Shown one piece after another: positions 7,072 to 15,484 of a stretch of DNA of 64,000 nucleotides. A program made the translations under genes and the position numbers. The stretch spans positions 3,955,001 to 4,019,000 of the forward strand of contig NZ_VSWH01000001.1 in NCBI RefSeq assembly GCF_009602705.1, written 5' to 3'. A model generated the notes under the pieces. The model saw only the letters and a list, made by a program, of their open reading frames with translations. It was not told where the DNA came from and ran no database searches. This DNA comes from Chryseobacterium vaccae. Its GTDB lineage: Bacteria; Bacteroidota; Bacteroidia; Flavobacteriales; Weeksellaceae. Position 1 is the stretch's first letter. Each line of letters opens with the position of its first letter.

Positions 7072-10000
7072 TTATAGATAGATCAGTTGTATTTTCAAAA
7101 CTTTTCTTCCCAGCTTTTCCAGAATATTCCGGTATCCTTCAATCTGTAGCTGATCTTTTTCTGTTGGCTCTCCGGTTTTGAAATCCACGATAATATATCC
7201 TTTATCATTTTTTAAAATACGGTCGGGCCTGAATAGATGACTTTCACCATTTTCAGAGATCATAATATCCTTTTCATTGATCACCTGCCAGCTTTCATCA
7301 AAGAATTCAGCATACTTTTCAATGATATGGAGTAGCGTTTCCTCTATCTCGTTCTTTTCTTCCACGGTGATCTGTCCTTCCATCACATACCGTTCCAATA
7401 CTTTGGCGGTATCTTTTTTCGTATTGATTTTTGAAAGCAGCTCATGTACAAAAAGCCCTATTCTTACCTTTTCATTTCGAACCTGATAGTTTTTGGATGG
7501 AGTAGCGATTTTAATAGAAGTACTCTTTTCATTCACATTTTTCAGATGCTGAATATCTTTGGTCTTAAAGGAAGATATTTTATCTTTTGAATGCTTCTTT
7601 AGACCTTCAGGAGTTGTTTCATACAGATCAAACTCATCCGCCTGATTTGTATTTTTACCATTGAAAAACTCAAGTAACTCAAGATTGTTGGACGTTTTAT
7701 TGGCTTTTTGAAGATAAAAGAACAATTGCTCAACAGGACGGGTGGTTGCTACATATTGAAGGCACAGTCTGTCAATAAGGTTTTTATAGGAGTTTTTTTT
7801 GTTGAATTTTTCAATTTCTTCATCGTAAACTTCCAGTGTTTTGCTGAACTGATTGATATTGACGGATTTCAGAGCATCATCATTCTGAGTATCAAACCAA
7901 TTGGTAAATTCGCCGTCCCGGTTCTTGTTCATCATCGGAATAAATACGATCGGGAATTCCAGCCCTTTAGACTTATGGATAGTCATAATCTGCACCGCAT
8001 CTATATTTTCCGATGCCTGAATGGTATAGGCAGATGCTTCTTCATCCCAATATTTCAAAAATTCTTTGGTGCTGGCTCCGGCATTCTGGGTGAAATTGAA
8101 AAGCATTTCCAGAAAGTTCAGGAGAAAATCGGTTTCTTTATTTTCAACAGAAAATTCGTTGATATAATATTCCACAAAATTATACAGATTGAATCTTGGG
8201 AAATGATCCTGCTTTAGCTTTAAAGTATATTTTATCTGAATGAACTGAAGAATGTCCTCATGTTTTTCAATCTCCAGGATCTCTTTCATTTCCAGAGTGA
8301 AATCTGCCATATGAATCCTGCCTAAAGTATTCAGATAATACATCAGCATGATCAGATTAGTTCTGTTTTTGGGATTAATCTCCCACCTCAGGAATTCAAT
8401 AACCGCTTTCAGGGTATTGGAAAGTTCCAGAGTAAGCCCTTTATCCGAAATCGTCTTGATGTTGGTTTCCTCACCAAGGTAATTTACTTTCAGATTTCCC
8501 AGTTTCTGTGAATAGCTGAAAATATCAAAATTTCCACGGCATAAGATCGTGATATCAGAAAACTTAAATCCGTTGTCAAGGCTTTCCTGAATATCTTTCC
8601 GCATTCTTTCAGACGTGTCGTTGTAAAAATCTTCATTGGTGAGATTTTCAATGAGATTTACCTTTACACGACCGTCAATCTTCGATTTCGGGTTTTGCTC
8701 AGCATCTGTTCCGAAAATATTCTGATGTTCCTCTTCCAGCCCCTCAGAATGATACCGATAAAGTTCGTTGTTGAACTGAACAATATTTTTAGCACTTCTC
8801 CAGTTGTCTTTCAGTACCAGAAGATCAGCCTGTCTCGGAGCAAATTCCTTTTTATTGATAATATCCAGCATCAGCTTGCTCTCCCCGCCACGGAACCTGT
8901 AAATACTCTGCTTGGGATCGCCCACCAGTGTAAAAGAAGTATATTCTGTAGAAACACTGTGGTCACGCAGCGGAACAAAATTCTGCCATTGAAGTTCCGA
9001 GGTATCCTGAAATTCATCAAAGAAATAATGCTGAAACTGGGAACCTACCTTTTCATAAATAAAAGCAGACGGCTCATTTCTGAGATTTTCGTTGATCAGA
9101 ATATTGAATTTTGATAACAGTACCAGATCATTCTCCTCTTCAATCTTTCTCAGTTCATCCTGAATATCCTTATTAACCTTCAAAGGCAGTAGGGCCGATA
9201 GGATTTTTTCTTTCTTTTGGGTTTCAATATACAAAAGGATCAGCTGCATCCTGTTAGCAAGAAGCTGATCGAGAATCTCAAAAATTTCAGGTTCCTTATT
9301 CTTTGATTTAGAGGAAGCCCCTTTTCTGTAATTATTGACAACGGATTCTTCCTGGGTCGTTGGAAAAGGAAAACCAGGTCTTTTCTGCTGATAAAAGTCA
9401 ATAACTTTCGTGAAAAATCCTCCGATTCCGTTTTTACCCTGCGCAAAATCTTCAATCTCTATATTTCTGGAACGGAATAATTTCACTGATTCTTCAGCTA
9501 GTTCTGCCGATTTTTTTTTATTCTGAACAATCTCTTTCCGAAGCGTATTTTTGATATTCTCATAATTCGTATCATCAAAATCTTTATTGCTTTTCAGATG
9601 CTCGTAATGGATATCTTTTACGAATTCTTTGGCCGAATCGTAAAGGTTTTTATTGAGGTTGATCCTTTCGTTGTTTTCAAGACTGTAATCCACATAATCC
9701 ATGAAGGAGTTCGAAATCGCATCATTTTCCCCGATCTGATCCAGCATTTTATCAACGGCCTCAATCAGGAATGGTTCCGCTTCGATTTCCAGATTGAAGT
9801 TTTTGGCTAATCCCAGCTCATAAGAAAAACTCCTTACCAGCCTGGAATTAAAACGGTCAATCGTTCCGATGTTCAGGGTTGAATAATTATGAAGTACATA
9901 ATCCAAGAGTTTCTTTGAACGGATATGAAGCTCATCGAGGGTAATTTTCAATCCTTCTGCTTCAAATGCCAGTTGGATATTTTTAAGATCTGCATTGTCT

Positions 10001-10212
10001 GCAAAATTATCCGCAGTGAAATTTCCCAGCCATGACAAGATTCTTTCTTTCATCTCGTTGGCAGCTTTGTTGGTAAACGTAAGTGCCAGTATATTCCTGA
10101 TCGACTGCTGCTGATTAGGATAACGGAGACAAATCATCAGAAGTCTCTGAACAAGGGCATATGTTTTTCCCGAGCCCGCTGAAGCATTGATGACCGTATA
10201 AGAATTATGCAT
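7072..10212 (-). CDS. AddA/RecB-like UvrD-family helicase-nuclease
   Basis: A 1046-residue DNA helicase with a C-terminal nuclease, probably for double-strand-break end processing before recombination. Superfamily I motifs appear in order: Walker A ASAGSGKT (10-17), LTFTNKAANEMKERI, FDEFQDTSELQW (motif II), GDPKQSIYRFRGGE (motif III), VQIMTIHKSKGLEFPIVFIP (motif V/VI region) and QYVATTRPVEQLFF. The last 120 residues carry a PD-(D/E)xK nuclease of RecB type, with FRPDRIL, IVDFKTG and Q..GYRNILE. No AddB-like partner gene is adjacent, although AddAB complexes need one; it may be elsewhere. The TGCAT-rich 5' end abuts a 144-base gap to the divergent gene at 10357. Confidence 0.88.
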   Translation of the reverse strand: MHNSYTVINASAGSGKTYALVQRLLMICLRYPNQQQSIRNILALTFTNKAANEMKERILSWLGNFTADNFADNADLKNIQLAFEAEGLKITLDELHIRSKKLLDYVLHNYSTLNIGTIDRFNSRLVRSFSYELGLAKNFNLEIEAEPFLIEAVDKMLDQIGENDAISNSFMDYVDYSLENNERINLNKNLYDSAKEFVKDIHYEHLKSNKDFDDTNYENIKNTLRKEIVQNKKKSAELAEESVKLFRSRNIEIEDFAQGKNGIGGFFTKVIDFYQQKRPGFPFPTTQEESVVNNYRKGASSKSKNKEPEIFEILDQLLANRMQLILLYIETQKKEKILSALLPLKVNKDIQDELRKIEEENDLVLLSKFNILINENLRNEPSAFIYEKVGSQFQHYFFDEFQDTSELQWQNFVPLRDHSVSTEYTSFTLVGDPKQSIYRFRGGESKLMLDIINKKEFAPRQADLLVLKDNWRSAKNIVQFNNELYRYHSEGLEEEHQNIFGTDAEQNPKSKIDGRVKVNLIENLTNEDFYNDTSERMRKDIQESLDNGFKFSDITILCRGNFDIFSYSQKLGNLKVNYLGEETNIKTISDKGLTLELSNTLKAVIEFLRWEINPKNRTNLIMLMYYLNTLGRIHMADFTLEMKEILEIEKHEDILQFIQIKYTLKLKQDHFPRFNLYNFVEYYINEFSVENKETDFLLNFLEMLFNFTQNAGASTKEFLKYWDEEASAYTIQASENIDAVQIMTIHKSKGLEFPIVFIPMMNKNRDGEFTNWFDTQNDDALKSVNINQFSKTLEVYDEEIEKFNKKNSYKNLIDRLCLQYVATTRPVEQLFFYLQKANKTSNNLELLEFFNGKNTNQADEFDLYETTPEGLKKHSKDKISSFKTKDIQHLKNVNEKSTSIKIATPSKNYQVRNEKVRIGLFVHELLSKINTKKDTAKVLERYVMEGQITVEEKNEIEETLLHIIEKYAEFFDESWQVINEKDIMISENGESHLFRPDRILKNDKGYIIVDFKTGEPTEKDQLQIEGYRNILEKLGRKVLKIQLIYL

Positions 10213-10356
10213 TGCTGAATTTAGAATTGAATCTGCAAGTTAGCTAAAATTTAAGTGAAATTTTAACAATTATAATGGGCTCTTTAACACTTTTACAGGC
10301 AAAATTCAAAAAGAAATCCTAAAACACGTTAACTGTGGTTAAACTTGTAGTTTGCT

Positions 10357-11142
10357 TTGAAAATAATTTTAGATTTGTTGCATAAAAAACTGCCAGTGAA
10401 ACTCAAACTATTCTTTATTTTATTCACTCTTTTTTCCATTTATTCTCATGCCCAGAATTATATCTTCGGAAAGGTAACTTCTGAAGATGGTTCCGAAATG
10501 CCGGACGTGACGGTTATCAATATAAGAACAGATGAAACCGTTCTCACCAACAGGGATGGTCACTTTATGGTTTCCGGAAGAGGCGGGGATGAATTAAGGT
10601 TTGTAAAGCTTGGATATGTGCGCCTTGTAAAGAAAGTAACTAAGGAAAACATTGAAGCTCCCCTCAATATAAGCCTGGAAAGGGAAACCATACAGATTGC
10701 TGAAGTTGAAGTAAAAAAGGGTGTTACCGGAGATTTGAAGATTGATTCCAAAAATCTTAACAGACCCAAAAAAGTAGAGAAGCTGATAAAAGATATAGAC
10801 CGTTATATTGCCCAGAAATCAGATCCAAGGATACTTGCTGCAAAACCCGGTGAATTTGTACAGCCTAATGGAGGTGGATTCTCCATTGGGAAAATAAAAA
10901 ATAAATGGGATGATATTGATCTGGGAAGTTACCTGAAAACAGCTCTTGGTGAAGAATATTTTGCCGATCTTAAAATAGAACCTTCTCAGGTAGACCATTT
11001 TATCAGCTATGTTCTGGCTGGTGGTTTTGAAAGAAAAGCAATTCTGAAATACGGCTTCTGCAGTGATACTGATCTGAACCGTTTTAAACGGTTCGTTATG
11101 ATGAGAATATCATCTTACAGAGCTCCACAGACGAAAAGATAA
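10357..11142 (+). CDS. Secreted CarboxypepD_reg-like protein, paralog 1 of 3
   Basis: 261 residues with a signal peptide (KLKLFFILFTLFSIYSHAQ). A carboxypeptidase-regulatory-like beta domain follows: IFGKVTSEDGSEMPDVTVINI, ...TNRDGHFMV...GDELRFVKLGYVRL. A 150-residue helical region of unknown function then carries the shared patterns GDLKIDSKNLN and VDHFISY. The TTG at 10357 is the longest start. A GTG at 10396 would begin right at the signal peptide and is equally likely. It is first in a tight three-gene set of paralogs (next gene 4 bases on). The domain usually occurs as a surface or periplasmic module; substrate and function are unknown. Confidence 0.8.
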   Translation: MKIILDLLHKKLPVKLKLFFILFTLFSIYSHAQNYIFGKVTSEDGSEMPDVTVINIRTDETVLTNRDGHFMVSGRGGDELRFVKLGYVRLVKKVTKENIEAPLNISLERETIQIAEVEVKKGVTGDLKIDSKNLNRPKKVEKLIKDIDRYIAQKSDPRILAAKPGEFVQPNGGGFSIGKIKNKWDDIDLGSYLKTALGEEYFADLKIEPSQVDHFISYVLAGGFERKAILKYGFCSDTDLNRFKRFVMMRISSYRAPQTKR

Positions 11143-11146
11143 CCTA

Positions 11147-11956
11147 ATGAAAGCCTATAGTAAACAATATCTCAGTGGGACTCTGGTCCTGATCTCTGCC
11201 ACTGCTTTTTCACAGCAAAAAGTAACCGGGAGAATTACAGATAACAGCAGTACAAATATCAATCCGGTGCTGGTGATCAATATCTCTAATCAGAAGAACG
11301 TATTAAGCAGTACTTCTGGTGATTTTACCATTGATGCCTCGGAAAATGATGAGATCAGGTTCGTAAAAGAAGGGTATTACCGCTTTGATAAAAAGGTTTC
11401 AAAGGAAGATTTCAATACTCCTTTATCCATAAGTCTTAAGAGAATAGAAATTGAGATTCCTGAAGTGAAAGTGACTTATACACCCACCGGAAATCTGGAA
11501 AAAGATAACAAGTATCTCAATGAATCGAGAAAGATTGGGGCTTTGAAATCAGGATTAAGTGAATATATGAGAAGCCCTTTGAATGAGCCGCTGCCGGTTA
11601 ATTCCATTTCCCAGAACTTTAAAGGTCACGATTTTAAAGCCGGGTATGTAAATGTGTTCAGTGTTCTTAAAGTAGCTGCTAATTTCATCAAAAAATCAAG
11701 GAAACCTAAAATTACCAAGGCTAATTTTACGGAAACACAGGATTTTATAAGCAGAATTAAAACAGACATCGATTTGGGATTTCTTAGAAAATATGGAATG
11801 GAAGATGAACAGATAGATCATTTTCTTATTTACGCCAATGATACGCGGACCATGGCGAAGAAATATAGGAAAGATTTTAAAAAAGACGTTATCATCATGG
11901 AGCTGCAGGTTGCTTTTGCTGAATACAGCAAATTGAACAAACTGGATAACCAATAA
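11147..11956 (+). CDS. Secreted CarboxypepD_reg-like protein, paralog 2 of 3
   Basis: 269 residues, starting 4 bases after paralog 1, so probably co-transcribed and translationally coupled. The signal peptide is MKAYSKQYLSGTLVLISATAFSQ. The beta domain QKVTGRITDNSSTNINPVLVI ... DEIRFVKEGYYRF lines up with both neighbours. The C-terminal helical part contains TGNLEKDNKYLNESRKIG and IDHFLIYANDTRTM, matching TGDL..D.....R and VDHFISY in paralog 1. No enzyme motif was found. It is a product of tandem duplication, by sequence and arrangement. Confidence 0.85.
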   Translation: MKAYSKQYLSGTLVLISATAFSQQKVTGRITDNSSTNINPVLVINISNQKNVLSSTSGDFTIDASENDEIRFVKEGYYRFDKKVSKEDFNTPLSISLKRIEIEIPEVKVTYTPTGNLEKDNKYLNESRKIGALKSGLSEYMRSPLNEPLPVNSISQNFKGHDFKAGYVNVFSVLKVAANFIKKSRKPKITKANFTETQDFISRIKTDIDLGFLRKYGMEDEQIDHFLIYANDTRTMAKKYRKDFKKDVIIMELQVAFAEYSKLNKLDNQ

Positions 11957-11991
11957 CAGCTCTGAGTTTATTACATTTGAAATAAAAAGAA

Positions 11992-12807
11992 TTGGATTAT
12001 ATAGACAGAAATATTGAATTTTTTAAAGGAAGGAAAATTTTTCTTTTCTTTATTTTCCTGTTCAATACCTTCTTTTCCCAACAGACTGTTACGGGCCGTA
12101 TCACAGATAATGATGGCGAGACTATCAGCTCTGTGATTGTCATCAATATGTCTACCGATCAAAAAACATACTCTAATACAGCAGGTATTTTTGCTATTGA
12201 AGCTTTCCCCAATGACGAGTTGAGGTTTGTAAAAGAAGGCTTCAACAGGGGCTCAAAAAGAGTGCTTACAAACGGTATTAATTCAGAGTTTATGATTACC
12301 CTTATTCCGATACCAAAAGACGTTGGAGAAGTAAAAGTGGTGAGAAAACCAACAGGAGATCTTGCTGTAGATTCCAGATTAGCTGCCAGAGAAGATAAAG
12401 GTGAAAGAGTGAGACAGGCGGTAGGGCTTCCTCAGCCTGTAGGAAAAATGAGGGAAAGGCCTGCTGAGGTTAAGAAGGTTTTACTGCCGATACTTTTAGG
12501 ATCGCTGGATGTACAGGGAGCTTTTGACCTGATCAGCGGTAAGGCAAGGAGGCAGAAAAGGAAGTACAGATATGATGATCTTCAGACGGATATTACCTGG
12601 GTAACAGATAGAGTAGATAAAAGTTATTTTACGGAGGTAGGAATTCCTGCAGATAAGGTTTCTGAATTTATAGAATTTTCATTTGCCCAACAACCTCTGG
12701 TTCGTAGTTACGTAAGATCCAAAAATATATCCGGTGTTTTACTGAAAATGGAAGATCTGATTCCTGTTTATGTTGAACGTCTGCAGCAGCGTAAAAACCA
12801 GGAATAA
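11992..12807 (+). CDS. Secreted CarboxypepD_reg-like protein, paralog 3 of 3
   Basis: 271 residues beginning at a TTG preceded by AAAAAGAA. No ATG lies before the hydrophobic signal segment (KIFLFFIFLFNTFFSQQ), so TTG is the best start. The beta domain TVTGRITDNDGETISSVIVINM ... NDELRFVKEGF is the closest match to paralog 2. The C-terminal half differs more (basic RRQKRKYRYDDLQTDITW; VSEFIEFSFAQQPLV) but keeps the PTGDLAVDSRLA element. It lies 35 bases after paralog 2, within the same probable operon. No function is known. Confidence 0.82.
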   Translation: MDYIDRNIEFFKGRKIFLFFIFLFNTFFSQQTVTGRITDNDGETISSVIVINMSTDQKTYSNTAGIFAIEAFPNDELRFVKEGFNRGSKRVLTNGINSEFMITLIPIPKDVGEVKVVRKPTGDLAVDSRLAAREDKGERVRQAVGLPQPVGKMRERPAEVKKVLLPILLGSLDVQGAFDLISGKARRQKRKYRYDDLQTDITWVTDRVDKSYFTEVGIPADKVSEFIEFSFAQQPLVRSYVRSKNISGVLLKMEDLIPVYVERLQQRKNQE

Positions 12808-12879
12808 TGTTAAAAATTCTTAAAAAGGGAATGGAAATTGATGTAGATGTAACTTAAATATGCATCAAATCAATATTTT

Positions 12880-13614
12880 ATGAACAAAAATAGTATCGCA
12901 GTAGCAATAGCGGCATTAGGCTTCGTTATTGGACTTGCCTTTTTAGGCAATGCTGTCAAGAACAGAAATAAATCCGAAAATACAATAGCTGTGACAGGAC
13001 TTGGAACGAAACAGTTCGTATCTGATCTTATTACCTGGTCCGGAAGTTTTTCTAAAAATAACATAGATTTAAAATCAGCTTATGATGAGCTGGCATTGGA
13101 CCGGAAGGTGATCCATGATTATCTGACCTCAAAAGGAGTGAAAGAAAATGAGATTGTCTTTTCTTCTGTAGATATTCAAAAACAGTTCAGAAGCTATAAC
13201 GATTCCAACGGAAACTATGTACAGGGAGAGTTTTCAGGCTATAATCTAACACAGAAAGTCTCTATTGAAAGCAAAGATGTGGCAAATATTGAAAACCTTT
13301 CCAGAAACATTACCGAGATCATCAACCGCGGTATCGAATTTACGTCTTCTTCACCTTCCTATTTCTATACCAAGCTGGCTACAGTAAAGCAGGAAATGAT
13401 TGCAAGTGCTACAAAAGATGCTAAGGAAAGAGCAGAAAAAATTGCAGAAAACTCAGGAAGCAGCCTGGGCAGCCTTAAAAAAGCAACGATGGGAGTGATT
13501 CAGATTACTGCACCCAATTCCAATGAAGATTATTCCTACGGTGGAACATTCAATACTTCTTCCAAAGAAAAAGAAGCCAGTATTACCATAAAACTTGAAT
13601 ATCAGGTGAATTAG
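12880..13614 (+). CDS. SIMPL (DUF541) domain protein, membrane-anchored
   Basis: 244 residues with one N-terminal membrane anchor (about 5-25, AVAIAALGFVIGLAFLGNAV) and a periplasmic SIMPL domain. Visible family features are the start IAVTGLGTKQFVSDLITWSGSF, the repeated YDELALDRKVIHDYLTSKGV helix, SSVDIQKQF, YNLTQKVSIES, and the A..DAKERAEKIAENSG helix near 185-200. SIMPL proteins form oligomers in the envelope, and their biochemical role is poorly known. It may be stress-related by analogy with the E. coli member. It is separated by 72 bases from the paralog cluster, so it may have its own promoter. A terminator follows. Confidence 0.88.
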   Translation: MNKNSIAVAIAALGFVIGLAFLGNAVKNRNKSENTIAVTGLGTKQFVSDLITWSGSFSKNNIDLKSAYDELALDRKVIHDYLTSKGVKENEIVFSSVDIQKQFRSYNDSNGNYVQGEFSGYNLTQKVSIESKDVANIENLSRNITEIINRGIEFTSSSPSYFYTKLATVKQEMIASATKDAKERAEKIAENSGSSLGSLKKATMGVIQITAPNSNEDYSYGGTFNTSSKEKEASITIKLEYQVN

Positions 13615-13661
13615 AACTAAAAATATCATAATCCTCAAAGAGTTTTAAAAGACATAAAGAT

Positions 13662-13691
13662 AAAACGCCGGAGAATATTCTTCGGCGTTTT
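13662..13691. terminator. Bidirectional terminator
   Basis: AAAACGCCG (13662-13670) pairs with CGGCGTTTT (13683-13691). The loop holds a nested AGAATATTCT palindrome. It serves the SIMPL gene (+) and the convergent gene at 13729 (-). Confidence 0.8.
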
Positions 13692-13728
13692 TATATTTTA
13701 ATGATCCACATATCATCAATTTTTATAA

Positions 13729-14472
13729 TTAATTTATCCATTCACAAATAATGGTGAAGTTATCTTGTTTGTCATTATTGGAGGTATACAACTTAAATAT
13801 ACGGCTTGCATTTTTTGGAATTTTTGCAGAAGAAGCAATTACACCAATTTTAAAAGCCTCCCCGGCTTGTAATACTTTTGGATAACTATCCACAATACAA
13901 TCGCTTGCAGCCGACCGGATGGAATTTATAAATATTGTTTTATCTGACTTATTTTGTCCCAATATCTCAAATTTTTCATTGGAGAGCTTAACAGCAGCGG
14001 TGTTTAATAAAAGTCCGGAATTGTTGGTCGTGGTGTTAATCTGTACACTTCTTTCTGAGATTTTTTCACTTTGTAAGGTTTGCCCTGCAGGTTTTAGGCT
14101 GATTAACAGGGTATCGGTTGGTAATTTTGAAAGATGAAGAGTTGTCGATTGGTCTATATAATAAGAATTTACAAAGTTTAAATATATTTTCCTTCTGGAA
14201 TAATTGGCTTTTACAATAGCAGTAGCTACCCCTCTGTAATCAGTTAATATTGAATCTATTAGTATTGAAGCCGGAATTTTATTCTGATTATTCATTTTAT
14301 TATATTTCCTGAGCTTAATAGGTTTTGATGTTAAAATAACCTTATACGATGGAATAGCCTCGTTAATTTCATCGACCAATTTAATAACAATTTTTTTCTG
14401 AGTAGTATTTTGTGAATACAGAACAGTATTTGCCAATAATATGCTCATCAAAAGGGTGATAATTTTAATCAT
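13729..14472 (-). CDS. Exported protein of unknown function
   Basis: 247 residues with a signal peptide (ITLLMSILLANTVLYSQ). Two beta-rich parts can be seen. Residues 25-130 look like a regulatory or Ig-type fold (VIKLVDEINEAIPSYKVILTS ... YRGVATAIVKANYSRRKIYL). Residues 145-247 resemble the ASH/DUF1573 type of beta sandwich (KFEILGQNKSDKTIFINSI, LQAGEAFKIGVIASSAKIPKNASRIFKL). No catalytic motif was found. It is a single gene; the domain impressions are weak. Confidence 0.65.
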   Translation of the reverse strand: MIKIITLLMSILLANTVLYSQNTTQKKIVIKLVDEINEAIPSYKVILTSKPIKLRKYNKMNNQNKIPASILIDSILTDYRGVATAIVKANYSRRKIYLNFVNSYYIDQSTTLHLSKLPTDTLLISLKPAGQTLQSEKISERSVQINTTTNNSGLLLNTAAVKLSNEKFEILGQNKSDKTIFINSIRSAASDCIVDSYPKVLQAGEAFKIGVIASSAKIPKNASRIFKLYTSNNDKQDNFTIICEWIN

Positions 14473-14668
14473 AACATTTTGTTTTATAGATTATTAAAGG
14501 TAGTTAAAAAATCCTTACCATCATTTTTTATACTTTTGAATTTATAGCAGAGGCCATAACTTTAAGTATTAGGTTAAAAGAAAAAAAGAAAGGGATAATT
14601 TTAGAGTAGAGAATCTTTATCCTGGAGAATAATAAATATTTAAAGAGAAGTGATGAATAAAAAATAAA

Positions 14669-14723
14669 CTTCCCTGTTTTGCCATTTTAAAGTTGACCTA
14701 AAAAATAATGCAAAAAAGGGAAG
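14669..14723. repeat. Long-loop inverted repeat
   Basis: CTTCCCTGTTTTGC (14669-14682) and GCAAAAAAGGGAAG (14710-14723) pair over 14 bases with one mismatch and a 27-base AT-rich loop. It lies just past the stop of the GNAT gene on the minus strand and could act as its terminator, though the loop is long. Nothing else was found in 14473-14747. Confidence 0.5.
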
Positions 14724-14747
14724 CCTTCATTGAGTGGAAATTATATT

Positions 14748-15260
14748 TTAATGATATACTACATCATAAATTTCTTCTTTGATCTCCTTCAGGTGTTCAG
14801 GGGCATAGTTCGCAAGCAGCCACAGATCTAATGGCTTTTTGCCTTCACCATAACTGGGCTGTACATACATTTCATCAATCAGGGTGAATCCGTTTTTCTG
14901 ATAAAAAGCATAGCGTCTTTTAGCATCTTCTCCCAAATGATCCGGCTCTATTTCCAGAACAATTCGGGGATAAGTTTTAAACAGGTATCCTGTAATGTGT
15001 GATCCTAGCTTTTGGCTTCTGAAGGTCTCAAAAACCTCAAAATGTTCTACAAAAACATAAGAACTCAGTTCCCAGATGATCAGGTATCCTATCGTCTGTG
15101 AATTGTGCAGTACAGAGATTACTTTTACATGAGGATTGGAAAAAAGAGCAGTAAATTGATTCCAGTCTCTTCGCTCGTCTTCAGGAAAAGTTGAGGTATA
15201 AGAAGAGTAGATTTCCTGAACTCTATAGTCTTCAGCGGTAGTAATTGGTAAAAATTCCAT
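14748..15260 (-). CDS. GNAT-family N-acetyltransferase
   Basis: A 170-residue GNAT-fold protein. The sequence follows the fold: FPEDERRDWNQF (helix 2), VKVISVLHNSQTIGYLIIWEL (strands 2-4), VFVEHFEVFETFRSQKLGSHITGYLF (strand 4, then the acetyl-CoA loop and helix 3; the pyrophosphate loop reads RSQKLGS in place of the usual Q/R-x-x-G-x-G/A), and YAFYQKNGFTLID (strand 6/7 and helix 4). The acceptor is unknown. It is last of a three-gene minus-strand set, starting 2 bases after the PspC-like gene ends. The family call is good; the substrate cannot be told. Confidence 0.82.
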   Translation of the reverse strand: MEFLPITTAEDYRVQEIYSSYTSTFPEDERRDWNQFTALFSNPHVKVISVLHNSQTIGYLIIWELSSYVFVEHFEVFETFRSQKLGSHITGYLFKTYPRIVLEIEPDHLGEDAKRRYAFYQKNGFTLIDEMYVQPSYGEGKKPLDLWLLANYAPEHLKEIKEEIYDVVYH

Positions 15261-15262
15261 AA

Positions 15263-15484
15263 TTATAAATCAAAAACACTGGGTCTTCTGGTAATAAAAA
15301 TATCTTTGATCCAAAGCGTGAAAGCCAATCCAAGATAGATCAGAAAGAAGAAGCCGGCAGTGGCAAAAGTTGAATAGATAAAGAATATCCTTAGCTTGGA
15401 TACAGGAATTCCCAGTTTAGCCCCGGTTCTCGTAAGAACACCGAACCATTCTCTTTCCATCTTATGGCGGATATTATCAAACAT
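15263..15484 (-). CDS. PspC-domain small membrane protein
   Basis: 73 residues. The pattern VLTRTGAKLGIPVSKLRIFFIY followed by a hydrophobic stretch AGFFFLIYLGLAFTLWI matches the PspC fold: a short amphipathic region that replaces GVCAGLAEYLGI, then one or two membrane helices. PspC proteins take part in envelope-stress signalling in proteobacteria, but the short Bacteroidota versions have no known role. The start codon overlaps the end of the DUF2851 gene by 8 bases, so the two are translationally coupled. Confidence 0.75.
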   Translation of the reverse strand: MFDNIRHKMEREWFGVLTRTGAKLGIPVSKLRIFFIYSTFATAGFFFLIYLGLAFTLWIKDIFITRRPSVFDL

